A stretch of 31,362 nt of DNA from Burkholderia sp. (GTDB lineage: Bacteria; Pseudomonadota; Gammaproteobacteria; Burkholderiales; Burkholderiaceae), in assembly GCA_028292565.1 (NCBI GenBank), contig JAQGMD010000325.1:1-31362 (forward strand). Reading direction: 5' to 3'. A program made the translations under genes and the position numbers. This document shows positions 8,404-17,015 of the stretch, in pieces. Positions within the stretch are counted from its first letter, which is position 1. Each line of letters begins with the position of its first letter. The notes under the pieces are model-generated. The model saw only the letters and a program-made list of their open reading frames with translations, was not told the origin of the DNA and made no database searches.

Positions 8404-8766
8404 TCAAACCGGCATCGGCTTGTTCTCGTTCAGGTAAATCATCCCCTTGATCAACCGGTATGCCTTCCATACCCATGCGATACCCCAGATCGCCAATGCG
8501 AGCGGGATGCCTATGAAGGTGAAGTACAGGACACCGCCAAGTACCATCCAGAACAGGTACCACCAGAACGACCGGATCTGCCAGCTGTGATGGCTGTAGA
8601 TAAATGTCCCGGCTGCATCGTCCCGTTTGATGTAGTTGATGATCAGCGGAATCCAGGAAAATGCGCCGAGCGAAAGCACGAAGCTGAGGCCGTGAAAGAT
8701 ATAAAGCCAAAATGCCAGGCTCTTGGCGGACTGCACCTTGGTATCAAACACGAGTTCCTGGGCCAT
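8404..8766 (-). CDS. DUF4870-like small inner-membrane protein
   Basis: The protein has 120 residues. It has hydrophobic segments at about residues 16-46 (LAFWLYIFHGLSFVLSLGAF) and 68-100 (WWYLFWMVLGGVLYFTF and IGIPLALAIWGIAWVW), with a short YIKRDDAAGTFIYSHHSWQ loop between them. The hairpin-like pairs of helices and the SHHSWQIRSFWW motif resemble DUF4870/Tic20-type membrane proteins of unknown function. AAGGAGA stands seven bases before ATG 8766, a strong ribosome-binding site. It starts 27 bases after serB on the same strand, so it is probably the last gene of an mfd-serB transcript. No specific role can be inferred. Confidence 0.85.
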   Translation of the reverse strand: MAQELVFDTKVQSAKSLAFWLYIFHGLSFVLSLGAFSWIPLIINYIKRDDAAGTFIYSHHSWQIRSFWWYLFWMVLGGVLYFTFIGIPLALAIWGIAWVWKAYRLIKGMIYLNENKPMPV

Positions 8767-8793
8767 ACATTCTCCTTGGGTTGTTTTGGTTGG

Positions 8794-9636
8794 TTATTCG
8801 AATAATGACAAGATGCCATCCAACCCTACAAAGTTCAATGCCACATTCGCCTGGGCACGTACCACTGGCTTTGCCCGGAACGCCACCGACAGGCCGGATA
8901 TGCCCATCATCTTCAGGTCGTTCGCGCCGTCGCCCATGACGATGGCTTGCTTTGGGGTGAGGCCCAGTTCGGCGCAGACGCGCTCCACGGTATTTTTCTT
9001 TTCGTCGGCATCCACTATTTCGCCGCCCACGCGTCCGGTGAGTTTGCCATTGACGACTTCCAGCAGGTTGGAGTGGGTGTAATCCAGCCCGAGCCGTGTT
9101 TTCATGCGGTCGGTGAAGAAAGTGAAGCCGCCGGACACCAGCAGGGTTTTCAAACCGGCGGCCTTGACTGCGGCCAGCATGGTCTCCGCGCCCGGAGACA
9201 GTTTCAGTCGTTCATCATAGACACGTTGAAGCGCGGACGCATCAAGGCCCTTGAGCAGCGAAACGCGACGGGTAAGACTTTCGCGGAACTCGATTTCTCC
9301 GCGCATTGCCGCCTCGGTAATTTCCGCAACCTGCGGTTTCAGGCCCTGCATGTCGGCGATCTCGTCGATGCATTCGATAGTGATCAGAGTCGAATCCATG
9401 TCCATCGCGACCAGTCCGAATTCACCGAGCTTGCGTCCCGGTTCGATGAATGTGCAATCGAGTCTGGCGGCTAAACATTCCTGTTCGATCGTGGCCTTTA
9501 ACGCCTCGGAATAATGGACGCCCTCGCAGCGATACGCATGCGCGTGGAGCGCGACGATGCGCTGTGCATCGGCCAGCCTGGCAATGCGGTCGATGGTGGG
9601 CCGGTCAGTCGCCAGGCCTTGAAGGATCAGGTTCAT
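8794..9636 (-). CDS. serB: Phosphoserine phosphatase SerB
   Basis: HAD-family phosphatase that performs the last step of serine synthesis, phosphoserine to serine. The protein has 280 residues. About 70 N-terminal residues form a regulatory or structural extension. HAD motif I is DMDSTL with nucleophile Asp79 and acid/base Asp81. Motif II is in LLVSGGFTFF, motif III is the lysine in the DEKKNTV region, and motif IV is MGDGANDLKM. All signature residues of SerB are present. It starts 22 bases after the mfd stop on the same strand, with only a weak purine stretch before the ATG, which suggests cotranscription and perhaps partial coupling. A short membrane-protein gene follows. Confidence 0.95.
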   Translation of the reverse strand: MNLILQGLATDRPTIDRIARLADAQRIVALHAHAYRCEGVHYSEALKATIEQECLAARLDCTFIEPGRKLGEFGLVAMDMDSTLITIECIDEIADMQGLKPQVAEITEAAMRGEIEFRESLTRRVSLLKGLDASALQRVYDERLKLSPGAETMLAAVKAAGLKTLLVSGGFTFFTDRMKTRLGLDYTHSNLLEVVNGKLTGRVGGEIVDADEKKNTVERVCAELGLTPKQAIVMGDGANDLKMMGISGLSVAFRAKPVVRAQANVALNFVGLDGILSLFE

Positions 9637-9658
9637 ACGTTAATCTTAAAGGTTTTTG

Positions 9659-12600
9659 TTAAGCCATCAGCGAGCGTATCGTCGATTTCAGTTGCAAAAC
9701 ACGCGCGGCGAGATCGGGCATATTTGCAGTGATGCGCAACTTGTCCTGGCCGCTCAGCTTGATATGCCGGTTTTTCTGCACCAGTTCGATGATCCGCATC
9801 GCGTCGATCGGCGGGTTCGGCTCAAATTGCAGCACTGCCGATTCCGCGTGCGCATCGATTTTAACAATTCCGACCGGCTTGGCGGCAACCCGCAGCCGAT
9901 GTGTTTCAATCAGCGCCTTCACCGGATCCGGCATCTTGCCGAAGCGATCGATCAGTTCTTCCTGCAAATCGTCGATCTTGGATTGCGTATCGCAATTGGC
10001 CATGCGCTTGTACAGGGACAGCCGTTCATGCACGTCGCCGCAATAGTCCGCCGGGAGCAGGGCCGGCACATGCAGGTTGATTTCGGTCGTGGTCGACAAG
10101 GGGGCCGCCAGGTCCGGCTCTTTGCCGCTCTTCAGTGAACGCACCGCCTCATTGAGCATGTCGGTGTAGAGCTGGAAGCCGATCTCCACCATTTCGCCAG
10201 ATTGGTTCTCGCCCAATACTTCACCGGCGCCGCGGATTTCCAGGTCGTGCATCGCCAGGTAGAAGCCGCTGCCGAGTTCTTCCATCTGCTGGATGGCATC
10301 GAGCCGGCGCTGCGCCTGTTTGGTCAGGCCTTGTACATCGTGCACCAGCAGGTATGCATAGGCCTGGTGATGCGACCGGCCGACACGGCCCCGCAACTGG
10401 TGCAACTGCGCCAGGCCAAACTTATCGGCGCGGTGCATGATGATGGTGTTCGCAGTCGGCACGTCAATGCCGGTTTCGATGATGGTGGTGCACAGCAGGA
10501 TGTTGAAACGCTGCGCCACGAAATCCCGCATCACTTTTTCGAGGTCGCGTTCATGCATCTGCCCGTGCGCGACCGCGATGCGTGCTTCCGGCAGTAGGGC
10601 TTCCAGCATCGCCTTTCGGTTCTGGATTGTTTCGACTTCGTTGTGCAGGAAATACACCTGGCCGCCGCGCTTGAGTTCGCGCAGACATGCTTCGCGGATG
10701 ACCGATTCGTCCTCGCTGCGGACGAAGGTCTTGATCGCCAGGCGCTTCTGCGGCGCGGTGGCGATTACCGAGAAATCGCGCAGTCCTTCCAACGCCATAC
10801 CCAACGTGCGCGGGATCGGCGTTGCGGTCAGCGTCAGCACGTCGACTTCCGCGCGCAATGCTTTCAGCGCTTCCTTCTGTCGTACACCAAAGCGATGTTC
10901 TTCATCGATGATGACGAGCCCGAGACGCGAGAATTTCACGTCATTGGACAACAGCTTGTGGGTGCCGATGACGACGTCAACTTTACCTTCCGCCATGCCC
11001 TTGATCGCTGCATTGACTTCCTTGCCGCTCCGGAAACGGGACAGTTCGGCAATCTTGACCGGCCAATCGGCGAAGCGATCGGCGAAGGTCTGCGCATGCT
11101 GTTCCGCCAGCAGCGTAGTGGGGGCGAGGATCGCGACCTGCTTGCCGCCCATGACCGCAACGAACGCGGCTCGCAGGGCAACCTCCGTCTTGCCGAAACC
11201 GACGTCGCCGCAGATCAGGCGATCCATCGGGCTGCCGCTGGTCATGTCCTTGATCACGGCAGTGATAGCTGCGCTTTGATCGGGCGTTTCCTCGAAGCCG
11301 AAACTTTCCGCAAAGGCTTCGTAGTCGCGCGCGGAGTATTCGAATGCGTGGCCTTGCCGCGCCGCGCGCCGCGCATACAAGTTGAGCAGCTCGGCAGCTG
11401 TGTCGCGTACCTGCTGCGCGGCCTTGCGCTTGGCTTTTTCCCACTGGCCGGAACCCAGGATATGCAGCGGCGCATCGTCCGGCGACGCGCCGGAGTAGCG
11501 TGAGATCACATGCAATTGCGACACCGGCACATACAACTTGGTGTCTTTCGCATATTCCAGATGGAGGAATTCGGTCTCGCCTTCACCCAGGTCCATGCTG
11601 AGCAGACCCATGTAGCGGCCGATGCCGTGATTGGCATGCACTACCGGATCGCCGATCTTGAGTTCCGACAGGTCGCGCACCATGTGCTCGACCTGGGTTA
11701 CAGCTTCCTGCTTGCGTCGTCCGACGCGGCGCCCCGTACCCGCGTACAGCTCGGTCTCGGTAATGAATGCCAGGTTGCCTGCTTCGGCGCCGAGCTCGAA
11801 GCCCGCGTGCAAAGGCGCCACGCCCAGCATCAGCTTGGCGGATCCGGTGGCGAAATCGGCGTAGCCTTCGCACGGTGCGAGCGTGAGGTCGAAGTCGTTG
11901 AAATACTGCTGCAAGGTTTCGCGCCGGCCGGCAGTCTCGGCGCAGATCATGACGCGCTTGCCAGTTTGCAGCAGGTACGAACGCAGGTTCGCCAGTGGAT
12001 CGTCCATGCGCCGGTTGACTGCGATGTTTGGTATCGGCGCCGACAGTTCGGACGCTTCATCGCCTTGCTGTATCACCCAGCGGCCGAACGGTTTTGCCAG
12101 CGTGAAGAAATCCTGGTCAGTGAGGAACAGGCTCTCCGGCGCGAGCAGCGGCCGTTCGCGGTCTGCCTTCAAAAACTTGTAGCGCGACTGGGTATCGCTC
12201 CAGAACCGTTTGATTGAGGCCTCAATGTCGCCGACCAGTGCGAAAGTGGTGTCTTCCGGCAGATACTGGAACAGGGTGGCGGTTTCCTCGAAAAAAAGCG
12301 GCAGGTAGTATTCGATGCCGGCGGACGCTATGCCGTTGCCAATATCCTTGTAGATGGCCGACCTGGTCGGGTCGCCCTCGAACACTTCACGCCAGCGGCC
12401 GCGAAATGCGGTGCGCGCGGCTTCGTCCATCGGGAACTCGCGGCCGGGCAGCAGGCGCACTTCGTTGACCGGATACAGCGAACGCTGCGTGTCAGCGTCG
12501 AAGGTGCGTATGGTTTCGATGGTGTCGCCAAACAAATCGATACGATAGGGCAGCGCCGAACCCATCGGGAACAGGTCGATCAGGCCGCCGCGCACCGAGT

Positions 12601-13105
12601 ATTCGCCGGGCGACATTACCTGCGTCACATTGGCGTAACCGGCCAGCGTCAGTTGCGACCTGAGGCGCGCTTCGTCCAGCGTCTCGCCCTTTTTGAAAAA
12701 GAAGGTGTAAGCGGCCAGGAACGACGGCGGCGCCATGCGCACCAGCCCGGTCGTGGCAGGCACGATCATTACATCGCATTGCCCGCTGCGGATTTCGTGC
12801 AGCGTCGCCAGTCGCTCCGATACCAGGTCCTGGTGCGGGGAAAAAGCGTCGTACGGCAATGTTTCCCAGTCCGGCAGCAGGTGGCAGCGCAGTTCGGTCG
12901 GGCCGTTATTGCCGAACCAGGGGATTTCAGCCAACAGGCGCTGGGCGTCGGTGGCATTGGCTACAACTACGGCCAGCATGCGTCCCTGCGCCTTCAATAC
13001 GGTCGCCGCCTGTGCAAGAGCATAAGCATCGGCGGACCCGTGGACAGCGGGCAGGGCAAAACGATGGCCGGGTTTGGGGAGAGTTTTTTTCAGGTCAAAT
13101 GACAT
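9659..13105 (-). CDS. mfd: Transcription-repair coupling factor Mfd
   Basis: ATP-dependent translocase that removes RNA polymerase stalled at DNA damage and recruits UvrA. The protein has 1148 residues, the expected length. The N-terminal UvrB-like domains include PWFGNNGPTELRCHLLPDWE and GEYSVRGGLIDLFP. The RNA-polymerase-interacting CarD-like domain follows at about residue 488 (GDPVVHANHGIGRYMGL). The RecG-like motor has Walker A GDVGFGKTEVA (about residue 633), DEEH box IIDEEHRFG (about 733) and the TRG-type helicase motif GRVGRSHHQAYAYLL (about 907). The C-terminal D7 domain ends the protein. It heads a probable mfd-serB-DUF4870 operon and is divergent from ispD across 181 bases. Confidence 0.97.
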   Translation of the reverse strand: MSFDLKKTLPKPGHRFALPAVHGSADAYALAQAATVLKAQGRMLAVVVANATDAQRLLAEIPWFGNNGPTELRCHLLPDWETLPYDAFSPHQDLVSERLATLHEIRSGQCDVMIVPATTGLVRMAPPSFLAAYTFFFKKGETLDEARLRSQLTLAGYANVTQVMSPGEYSVRGGLIDLFPMGSALPYRIDLFGDTIETIRTFDADTQRSLYPVNEVRLLPGREFPMDEAARTAFRGRWREVFEGDPTRSAIYKDIGNGIASAGIEYYLPLFFEETATLFQYLPEDTTFALVGDIEASIKRFWSDTQSRYKFLKADRERPLLAPESLFLTDQDFFTLAKPFGRWVIQQGDEASELSAPIPNIAVNRRMDDPLANLRSYLLQTGKRVMICAETAGRRETLQQYFNDFDLTLAPCEGYADFATGSAKLMLGVAPLHAGFELGAEAGNLAFITETELYAGTGRRVGRRKQEAVTQVEHMVRDLSELKIGDPVVHANHGIGRYMGLLSMDLGEGETEFLHLEYAKDTKLYVPVSQLHVISRYSGASPDDAPLHILGSGQWEKAKRKAAQQVRDTAAELLNLYARRAARQGHAFEYSARDYEAFAESFGFEETPDQSAAITAVIKDMTSGSPMDRLICGDVGFGKTEVALRAAFVAVMGGKQVAILAPTTLLAEQHAQTFADRFADWPVKIAELSRFRSGKEVNAAIKGMAEGKVDVVIGTHKLLSNDVKFSRLGLVIIDEEHRFGVRQKEALKALRAEVDVLTLTATPIPRTLGMALEGLRDFSVIATAPQKRLAIKTFVRSEDESVIREACLRELKRGGQVYFLHNEVETIQNRKAMLEALLPEARIAVAHGQMHERDLEKVMRDFVAQRFNILLCTTIIETGIDVPTANTIIMHRADKFGLAQLHQLRGRVGRSHHQAYAYLLVHDVQGLTKQAQRRLDAIQQMEELGSGFYLAMHDLEIRGAGEVLGENQSGEMVEIGFQLYTDMLNEAVRSLKSGKEPDLAAPLSTTTEINLHVPALLPADYCGDVHERLSLYKRMANCDTQSKIDDLQEELIDRFGKMPDPVKALIETHRLRVAAKPVGIVKIDAHAESAVLQFEPNPPIDAMRIIELVQKNRHIKLSGQDKLRITANMPDLAARVLQLKSTIRSLMA

Positions 13106-13186
13106 CAGGTACCGACAATCAACATCTCATGGCGACCGGGAAAGCTTGCATTCCGGCGGGTTTTGGCGGTGAAGAAGACTGCCCGA

Positions 13187-13194
13187 ATTATAAA
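13187..13194. promoter_or_regulatory. Overlapping divergent -10 boxes between mfd and ispD
   Basis: ATTATAAA reads as TATAAT on the minus strand (13192-13187), 82 bases before the mfd start. It reads as TATAAA on the plus strand (13189-13194), 93 bases before ispD. Neither direction has a good -35. The only long divergent gap of the two operons is here, so at least one promoter is expected. Confidence 0.35.
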
Positions 13195-13286
13195 CGAAGC
13201 GTCCCCGGCAGTCCTCGGTGCGGCTGCCACGGTGTGGCATGGTGGGGTATCATCATGCCGGTCTCTGCCACTCATTCCCGTATTGC

Positions 13287-13985
13287 ATGACTGCGCCACG
13301 CTACTTTGCCCTCATACCCGCTGCCGGCGTCGGCGCCCGCATGGGAGCCGGCCATCCGAAACAGTATCTGCCGATTGCCGGCAAACCGATGCTTCGGCAC
13401 GCCCTGGACACTTTCGCGTCGTCGCCGCTGATTGCCCACACCTTTGTAGTGGTGAGCGCCGCGGATGGCTATATCGGGGATCTGATGACGCGCGCGCCCC
13501 ATCTCACCGACAAGGTCACCGTTGTTTTCCATGGCGGCGCGACGCGGCATGAATCGGTTCTCAATGGTTTGCATGCCATCCACGGGCAAGTGGGCGACGA
13601 GGATTGGGTACTGGTGCATGATGCGGCCCGCCCGGGATTGACGACGGCGTTGATCCAGCAGCTGGTCGCTGCCTTGCGCAACGATGCCGTGGGCGGTTTG
13701 CTGGCGGTTCCCGTCGTTGATACGCTCAAGCGCGCGGAAACCGGGCAGCGTGTCCAGGCGACCGTGCCGCGCGATGGCCTGTGGGCCGCGCAGACCCCGC
13801 AAATGTTCCGCTATGAATTGCTCAAGCGCGCACTCGAACCTGCGAATCAGGTAACGGATGAGGCCGGCGCCATCGAGGCGCTCGGACTGAAGCCGAAGCT
13901 GGTCGAAGGCAGCGCGCGCAATTTCAAGGTAACGCTGCCGCAGGACGTCGCCCTGGCAGAGCTTTATTTAAAAGGTACTGAATGA
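13287..13985 (+). CDS. ispD: 2-C-methyl-D-erythritol 4-phosphate cytidylyltransferase IspD
   Basis: Transfers CMP from CTP to methylerythritol phosphate in the non-mevalonate isoprenoid pathway. From ATG 13287 the protein has 232 residues, the family length. The nucleotide-binding loop [10 protein letters not shown] (residues 11-20) and Lys25 in HPKQY are followed by HDAARPG (residues 111-117) and the [13 protein letters not shown] segment. A longer reading from 13218 would add 23 unconserved residues, so 13287 is preferred although its ribosome-binding site is weak. The stop TGA overlaps the ispF start as ATGA, so the two genes are translationally coupled. Confidence 0.96.
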   Translation: MTAPRYFALIPAAGVGARMGAGHPKQYLPIAGKPMLRHALDTFASSPLIAHTFVVVSAADGYIGDLMTRAPHLTDKVTVVFHGGATRHESVLNGLHAIHGQVGDEDWVLVHDAARPGLTTALIQQLVAALRNDAVGGLLAVPVVDTLKRAETGQRVQATVPRDGLWAAQTPQMFRYELLKRALEPANQVTDEAGAIEALGLKPKLVEGSARNFKVTLPQDVALAELYLKGTE

Positions 13986-14470
13986 CTGTTCCGAATTTTC
14001 GCATCGGCCAGGGTTATGACTGCCATGCGCTGGTAACGGGGCGCAAGCTCATCATCGGCGGCGTGACCATCCCGCACAAAACCGGCTTGCTCGGGCATTC
14101 CGATGCCGATGTGCTGTTGCATGCGATTACCGACGCGATTTTCGGCGCCGCCGGGCTGGGCGACATAGGACGGCATTTTCCGGATACCGACCCGAACTTT
14201 TCCGGGGCCGACTCCCGTGTCCTGCTGCGCGAAGCGTGCAAGCGCGTTGCGGCGGCCGGCTATACGATCGGAAACATCGACGCGACCATCATTGCGCAGC
14301 AGCCAAAAATGGCCCCACACATCCCGGACATGATCCGCAACGTCGCCTCCGACCTGGAAGTCGCGGTGGAACAGGTCAACATCAAAGCCAAGACCAACGA
14401 AAAGCTCGGCTACCTCGGACGGGAAGAGGGGATTGCGGCGGAGGCGGTTGCGCTGATATACCGGCAGTAA
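13982..14470 (+). CDS. ispF: 2-C-methyl-D-erythritol 2,4-cyclodiphosphate synthase IspF
   Basis: Cyclises CDP-methylerythritol 2-phosphate with loss of CMP, the step that follows IspE, which is not in this window. The protein has 162 residues. The metal site is Asp13 and His15 in GYDCHAL and His47 in [26 protein letters not shown] and [13 protein letters not shown] are family signatures. The ATG overlaps the ispD stop by two bases (ATGA). The gene ends the MEP pair and is followed by a palindromic repeat and a convergent small gene. Confidence 0.97.
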   Translation: MTVPNFRIGQGYDCHALVTGRKLIIGGVTIPHKTGLLGHSDADVLLHAITDAIFGAAGLGDIGRHFPDTDPNFSGADSRVLLREACKRVAAAGYTIGNIDATIIAQQPKMAPHIPDMIRNVASDLEVAVEQVNIKAKTNEKLGYLGREEGIAAEAVALIYRQ

Positions 14471-14527
14471 TTCTGTGGGTGCAGGACTGCTCGTTCCAGG
14501 CAGTCTTAAATCTTGCGTGGACAAGTG

Positions 14528-14550
14528 CCCTCTCTCGCGAGAAGAGAGGG
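14528..14550. repeat. REP-like palindrome downstream of ispF
   Basis: CCCTCTCT (14528-14535) and AGAGAGGG (14543-14550) form a perfect 8-base stem around a 7-base loop. It is a diverged relative of the palindromes at 5930 and 29397. It lies between ispF and the convergent small gene at 14584, and may terminate transcription from both sides. Confidence 0.55.
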
Positions 14551-14583
14551 AGTGTACCCGGCACAGCGGGGACCGCTGCTCGC

Positions 14584-14817
14584 TTACCCCCCACCCACTG
14601 CGCGGACCACCTTCCCGGTCCCGCAGCACTCGGGGCATTCCATCCCATCCTGCAGCTTGCCGGTGCCATCTCATTTGAGGCAAAGATCTTCACCGGTCCC
14701 GGGCATGCCGGGAGCCGCTTCATCACCCGGACACATTGGTGCTTTCACTTCATTTGCTGCAGGGGTCGGGGTACAGGCCGGGGAGTCGGACGACGATTGA
14801 TTCGATGACTGATTCAC
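14584..14817 (-). CDS. Small zinc-ribbon-type protein with an in-frame TGA at a cysteine position
   Basis: A GTG at 14817-14815 is preceded by a perfect AGGAGG five bases upstream. It opens a frame of 48 codons to TGA (14673-14671), and the same frame stays open for 28 more codons to TAA (14586-14584). The N-terminal part is polar (Ser/Asn/Pro-rich), then reads PMCPGDEAAPGMPGTGEDLC. Across the TGA the two halves make tandem DnaJ-like repeats. The first is Cys46-L-K-[TGA 49]-D-GTGK and the second is Cys61-P-E-Cys64-C-GTGK, ending VVRAVGGG. So TGA stands where the second cysteine of the first CxxC is expected. Options are selenocysteine, a recent nonsense mutation (one base from TGC or TGT), or a sequence error. 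No selenocysteine machinery lies in this window. Function unknown; metal binding is likely from the CxxC repeats. It converges with ispF and is divergent from rubrerythrin. Confidence 0.6.
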
Positions 14818-15143
14818 GAAAACCTCCTCTGGGCAGGAGCAGCATGCTCCGCAAAAACTAATTAGCTTTCGCGCATAGGGCGCACAAAGTTGATAGATTG
14901 TCCAGTCAGTTGGAAGTTCAAGTCTTCGCGCCTGATGCATTTTCGATAGACGTCACCTTCTGTTATCGAAATATAAATCGTTTTTTACAATGCTCCGCAT
15001 TGATATTGACAATTAGTCGTTTCCCAATTGCAGATCCACAATAGCCCCGAAATCTGAGCGTATTCAGGTTTTACCCCGACGCTGTCCGGCGTCCGGCAGA
15101 CCACGAGATGTACTCATTCGAAGTTAATAACCAGGAGAGTGAC
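14818..15143 (+). promoter_or_regulatory. Divergent control region between the small zinc-ribbon gene and rubrerythrin
   Basis: About 325 bases without a gene, more AT-rich than the surroundings, especially 14940-15030. A TACAAT (14986-14991) has a poor -35 (TTATCG, 14963-14968) at 17 bases. A perfect TTGACA (15006-15011) has no good -10 at the right distance. On the minus strand GGAGCA/TGCTCC (14836-14850) forms a 6-base hairpin just before the ribosome-binding site of the small gene. The regulator is not evident. Confidence 0.35.
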
Positions 15144-15566
15144 ATGTCCAACCTCAAAGGTTCGAAAACCGAAGCCAACCTGAAGGCCGCCTTCGCCGGC
15201 GAGTCCCAGGCAAACCGCCGCTACCTGTATTTCGCAAACAAGGCTGACATCGAAGGCCAGAACGACATTGCCGCGCTGTTCCGTTCAACCGCGGAAGGCG
15301 AAACCGGCCATGCGCACGGCCACCTGGAATACCTGGAAACCGTCGGCGATCCCGCTACCGGCCTGCCGATCGGTTCCTCCCGCCAAAACCTGCAAGCCGC
15401 AGTCGCCGGCGAAACGCACGAATACACCGACATGTATCCGGGGATGGCAAAAGCGGCGCGGGAAGAAGGCTTCGATGAAATCGCCGACTGGTTCGAGACG
15501 CTCGCCAAGGCCGAGCGCTCGCATGCCAATCGCTATCAGAAGGCGCTGGAGCAATTGGTGGATTAA
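15144..15566 (+). CDS. Rubrerythrin-family di-iron protein without rubredoxin domain
   Basis: Four-helix ferritin-like protein. Family members reduce hydrogen peroxide or handle iron and oxidative stress in the cytoplasm. From ATG 15144, behind a good AGGAGA, it has 140 residues. Di-iron ligands are visible as AGESQANRRY near residue 19, EGETGHAHGH near 53, AGETHEYTDMY near 94 and KAERSHANRY near 128 (two ExxH pairs). The protein has no cysteine at all, so the C-terminal rubredoxin domain of classical rubrerythrin is absent and an outside electron donor is required. It is the first gene of a trio with an Fe-S oxidoreductase and a DUF3501 protein, which suggests a shared redox role. Confidence 0.93.
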   Translation: MSNLKGSKTEANLKAAFAGESQANRRYLYFANKADIEGQNDIAALFRSTAEGETGHAHGHLEYLETVGDPATGLPIGSSRQNLQAAVAGETHEYTDMYPGMAKAAREEGFDEIADWFETLAKAERSHANRYQKALEQLVD

Positions 15567-15677
15567 GCCCTTTTCGGAGAGGGGATGGGACCGGCTGACG
15601 GATGCATCCCTCAGCCGGCGCTCCCGTCCGGCGCTTGCCTGGCCATCACACCCAACCATGAAAATAGCGAGAGACAC

Positions 15678-17015
15678 ATGTCCAATCGCGAAGGCAATCT
15701 GGAAGCGCCTACCCGGCATCCGCTTGACTGGAAGAGCGACGATTTCTACAACGAAGAATCACTGAACAAGGAACTCGAACGCGTCTTCGACATTTGCCAT
15801 GGATGCCGCCGCTGCGTGTCCCTGTGCGGTTCATTTCCGACCCTGTTCGACCTGGTGGACGAGTCGCCGACGATGGAAGTCGATGGTGTCGCGAAGAAGG
15901 ACTACTGGAAGGTGATCGACCAGTGCTACCTGTGCGACGTCTGTTACATGACCAAATGCCCGTACACGCCGCCGCATCCGTGGAACCTCGATTTCCCGCA
16001 CCTGATGTTGCGCGCCAAGGCATACAAATTCAAAAAGGGTGAAGTCAGCCTGCGCGATAAATTCCTGTCGAATACCGACGGGCTCGGCACGTTTGCCGGC
16101 ATCCCCATCGTCACGCAGGCCGTCAATGCGGTCAACAAGACCAAAGCCGCTCGTGCCGTGATCGAGAAGGCGATTGGTGTCCACAAGGACGCCTGGCTGC
16201 CGGAATTCGCGACGAAAAAATTCCGTGCTGGCGCGGCAAGCTCCGCGTCTCATCCCGTGAAGGACGGGGCGCTCACACCCGGCAAGGTCGCAATCTATTC
16301 CACCTGTTATGTGAACTACAACGAGCCGGGGGTTGGCCACGATCTGCTCGCCATCCTCGACCATAATGAAATTCCGTACGTGCTGGTGGCGAAAGAGGCC
16401 TGCTGCGGCATGCCGAAGCTGGAGCAGGGCGACCTGGCCGGCGTCGAAGAGAAGAAAAAGATCAATATCCCGCACCTCGCGAAATTGGCGCGCGAAGGTT
16501 ATGCAATCCTGACGCCTATCCCTTCCTGCACGCTGATGTACAAGCAGGAATTGCCACTGATGTTCCCCGATTGCGAAGAGACGCAACTCGTCAAGGACGC
16601 GATGTGGGATCCGTTTGAATATTTCATGTCGCGCAACCGTGACGGTTTGCTGAAGACCGACTTCAAGCAGGCGCTCGGCAATGTCTCTTACCACGTCCCG
16701 TGCCACTCGCGCGTGCAGAACATCGGCAAGAAAACAGCGGAGACGCTGCAGCTCGTGCCTGATACTAAACTCACTGTAGTGGAGCGATGCTCCGGCCATG
16801 CCGGCACGTTCGGTGTGAAGAAGGAGTTCCACGAGATCGCGATGAAGATCGGCAAGCCGGTGTTCAAGGCGATGGCGAACAATGAACCGGACTATATTTC
16901 ATCGGATTGCCAGCTGGCCGGCAATCATATCGCGCAGGGGATGGAGGAGGCCGGACTGAAGAAGGCTGAGATGGCGCATCCGCTGGCTCTGCTGCGCAAG
17001 GCTTATGGCATCTAG
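15678..17015 (+). CDS. CCG-domain Fe-S oxidoreductase (GlpC/HdrD-like)
   Basis: Soluble electron-transfer protein of 445 residues. Two 4Fe-4S ferredoxin motifs lie in the N-terminal quarter (CHGCRRCVSLC and CYLCDVCYMTKCP). Two cysteine-rich CCG domains follow. The first has CYVNY followed 31 residues later by ACCGMP, and a later single Cys in PSCTLMY where CxxC is usual. The second has VPCHSR, then RCSGHAGTFG (CSG in place of CCG) and DCQLAG. Such domains bind non-cubane clusters in heterodisulfide reductase and serve as electron relays in GlpC-type proteins. The ATG at 15678 is preceded by GAGAG; readings from further upstream are unconserved. It lies 111 bases after rubrerythrin and 99 before the DUF3501 gene, all on the plus strand. 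Inference: it may supply electrons to the rubredoxin-less rubrerythrin. Its real substrate is unknown. Confidence 0.9.
   Translation: MSNREGNLEAPTRHPLDWKSDDFYNEESLNKELERVFDICHGCRRCVSLCGSFPTLFDLVDESPTMEVDGVAKKDYWKVIDQCYLCDVCYMTKCPYTPPHPWNLDFPHLMLRAKAYKFKKGEVSLRDKFLSNTDGLGTFAGIPIVTQAVNAVNKTKAARAVIEKAIGVHKDAWLPEFATKKFRAGAASSASHPVKDGALTPGKVAIYSTCYVNYNEPGVGHDLLAILDHNEIPYVLVAKEACCGMPKLEQGDLAGVEEKKKINIPHLAKLAREGYAILTPIPSCTLMYKQELPLMFPDCEETQLVKDAMWDPFEYFMSRNRDGLLKTDFKQALGNVSYHVPCHSRVQNIGKKTAETLQLVPDTKLTVVERCSGHAGTFGVKKEFHEIAMKIGKPVFKAMANNEPDYISSDCQLAGNHIAQGMEEAGLKKAEMAHPLALLRKAYGI

Noticed and set aside
8186..8710. Minus-strand open frame of 174 codons across the katE upstream gap
   Set aside because: Mostly an alternative frame of the DUF4870-like gene. 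The part in the gap has no start signal or conserved sequence.
14818..14940. Upstream extension of the small zinc-ribbon gene to an ATG at 14940, adding FCGACCSCPEE
   Set aside because: The added cysteines come from the complement of a hairpin and the AGGAGG itself. The GTG directly behind AGGAGG is a far better start.
15831..16832. Minus-strand open frame of 333 codons
   Set aside because: Antisense to the well-supported Fe-S oxidoreductase. No motifs, and the composition is typical of a shadow frame.
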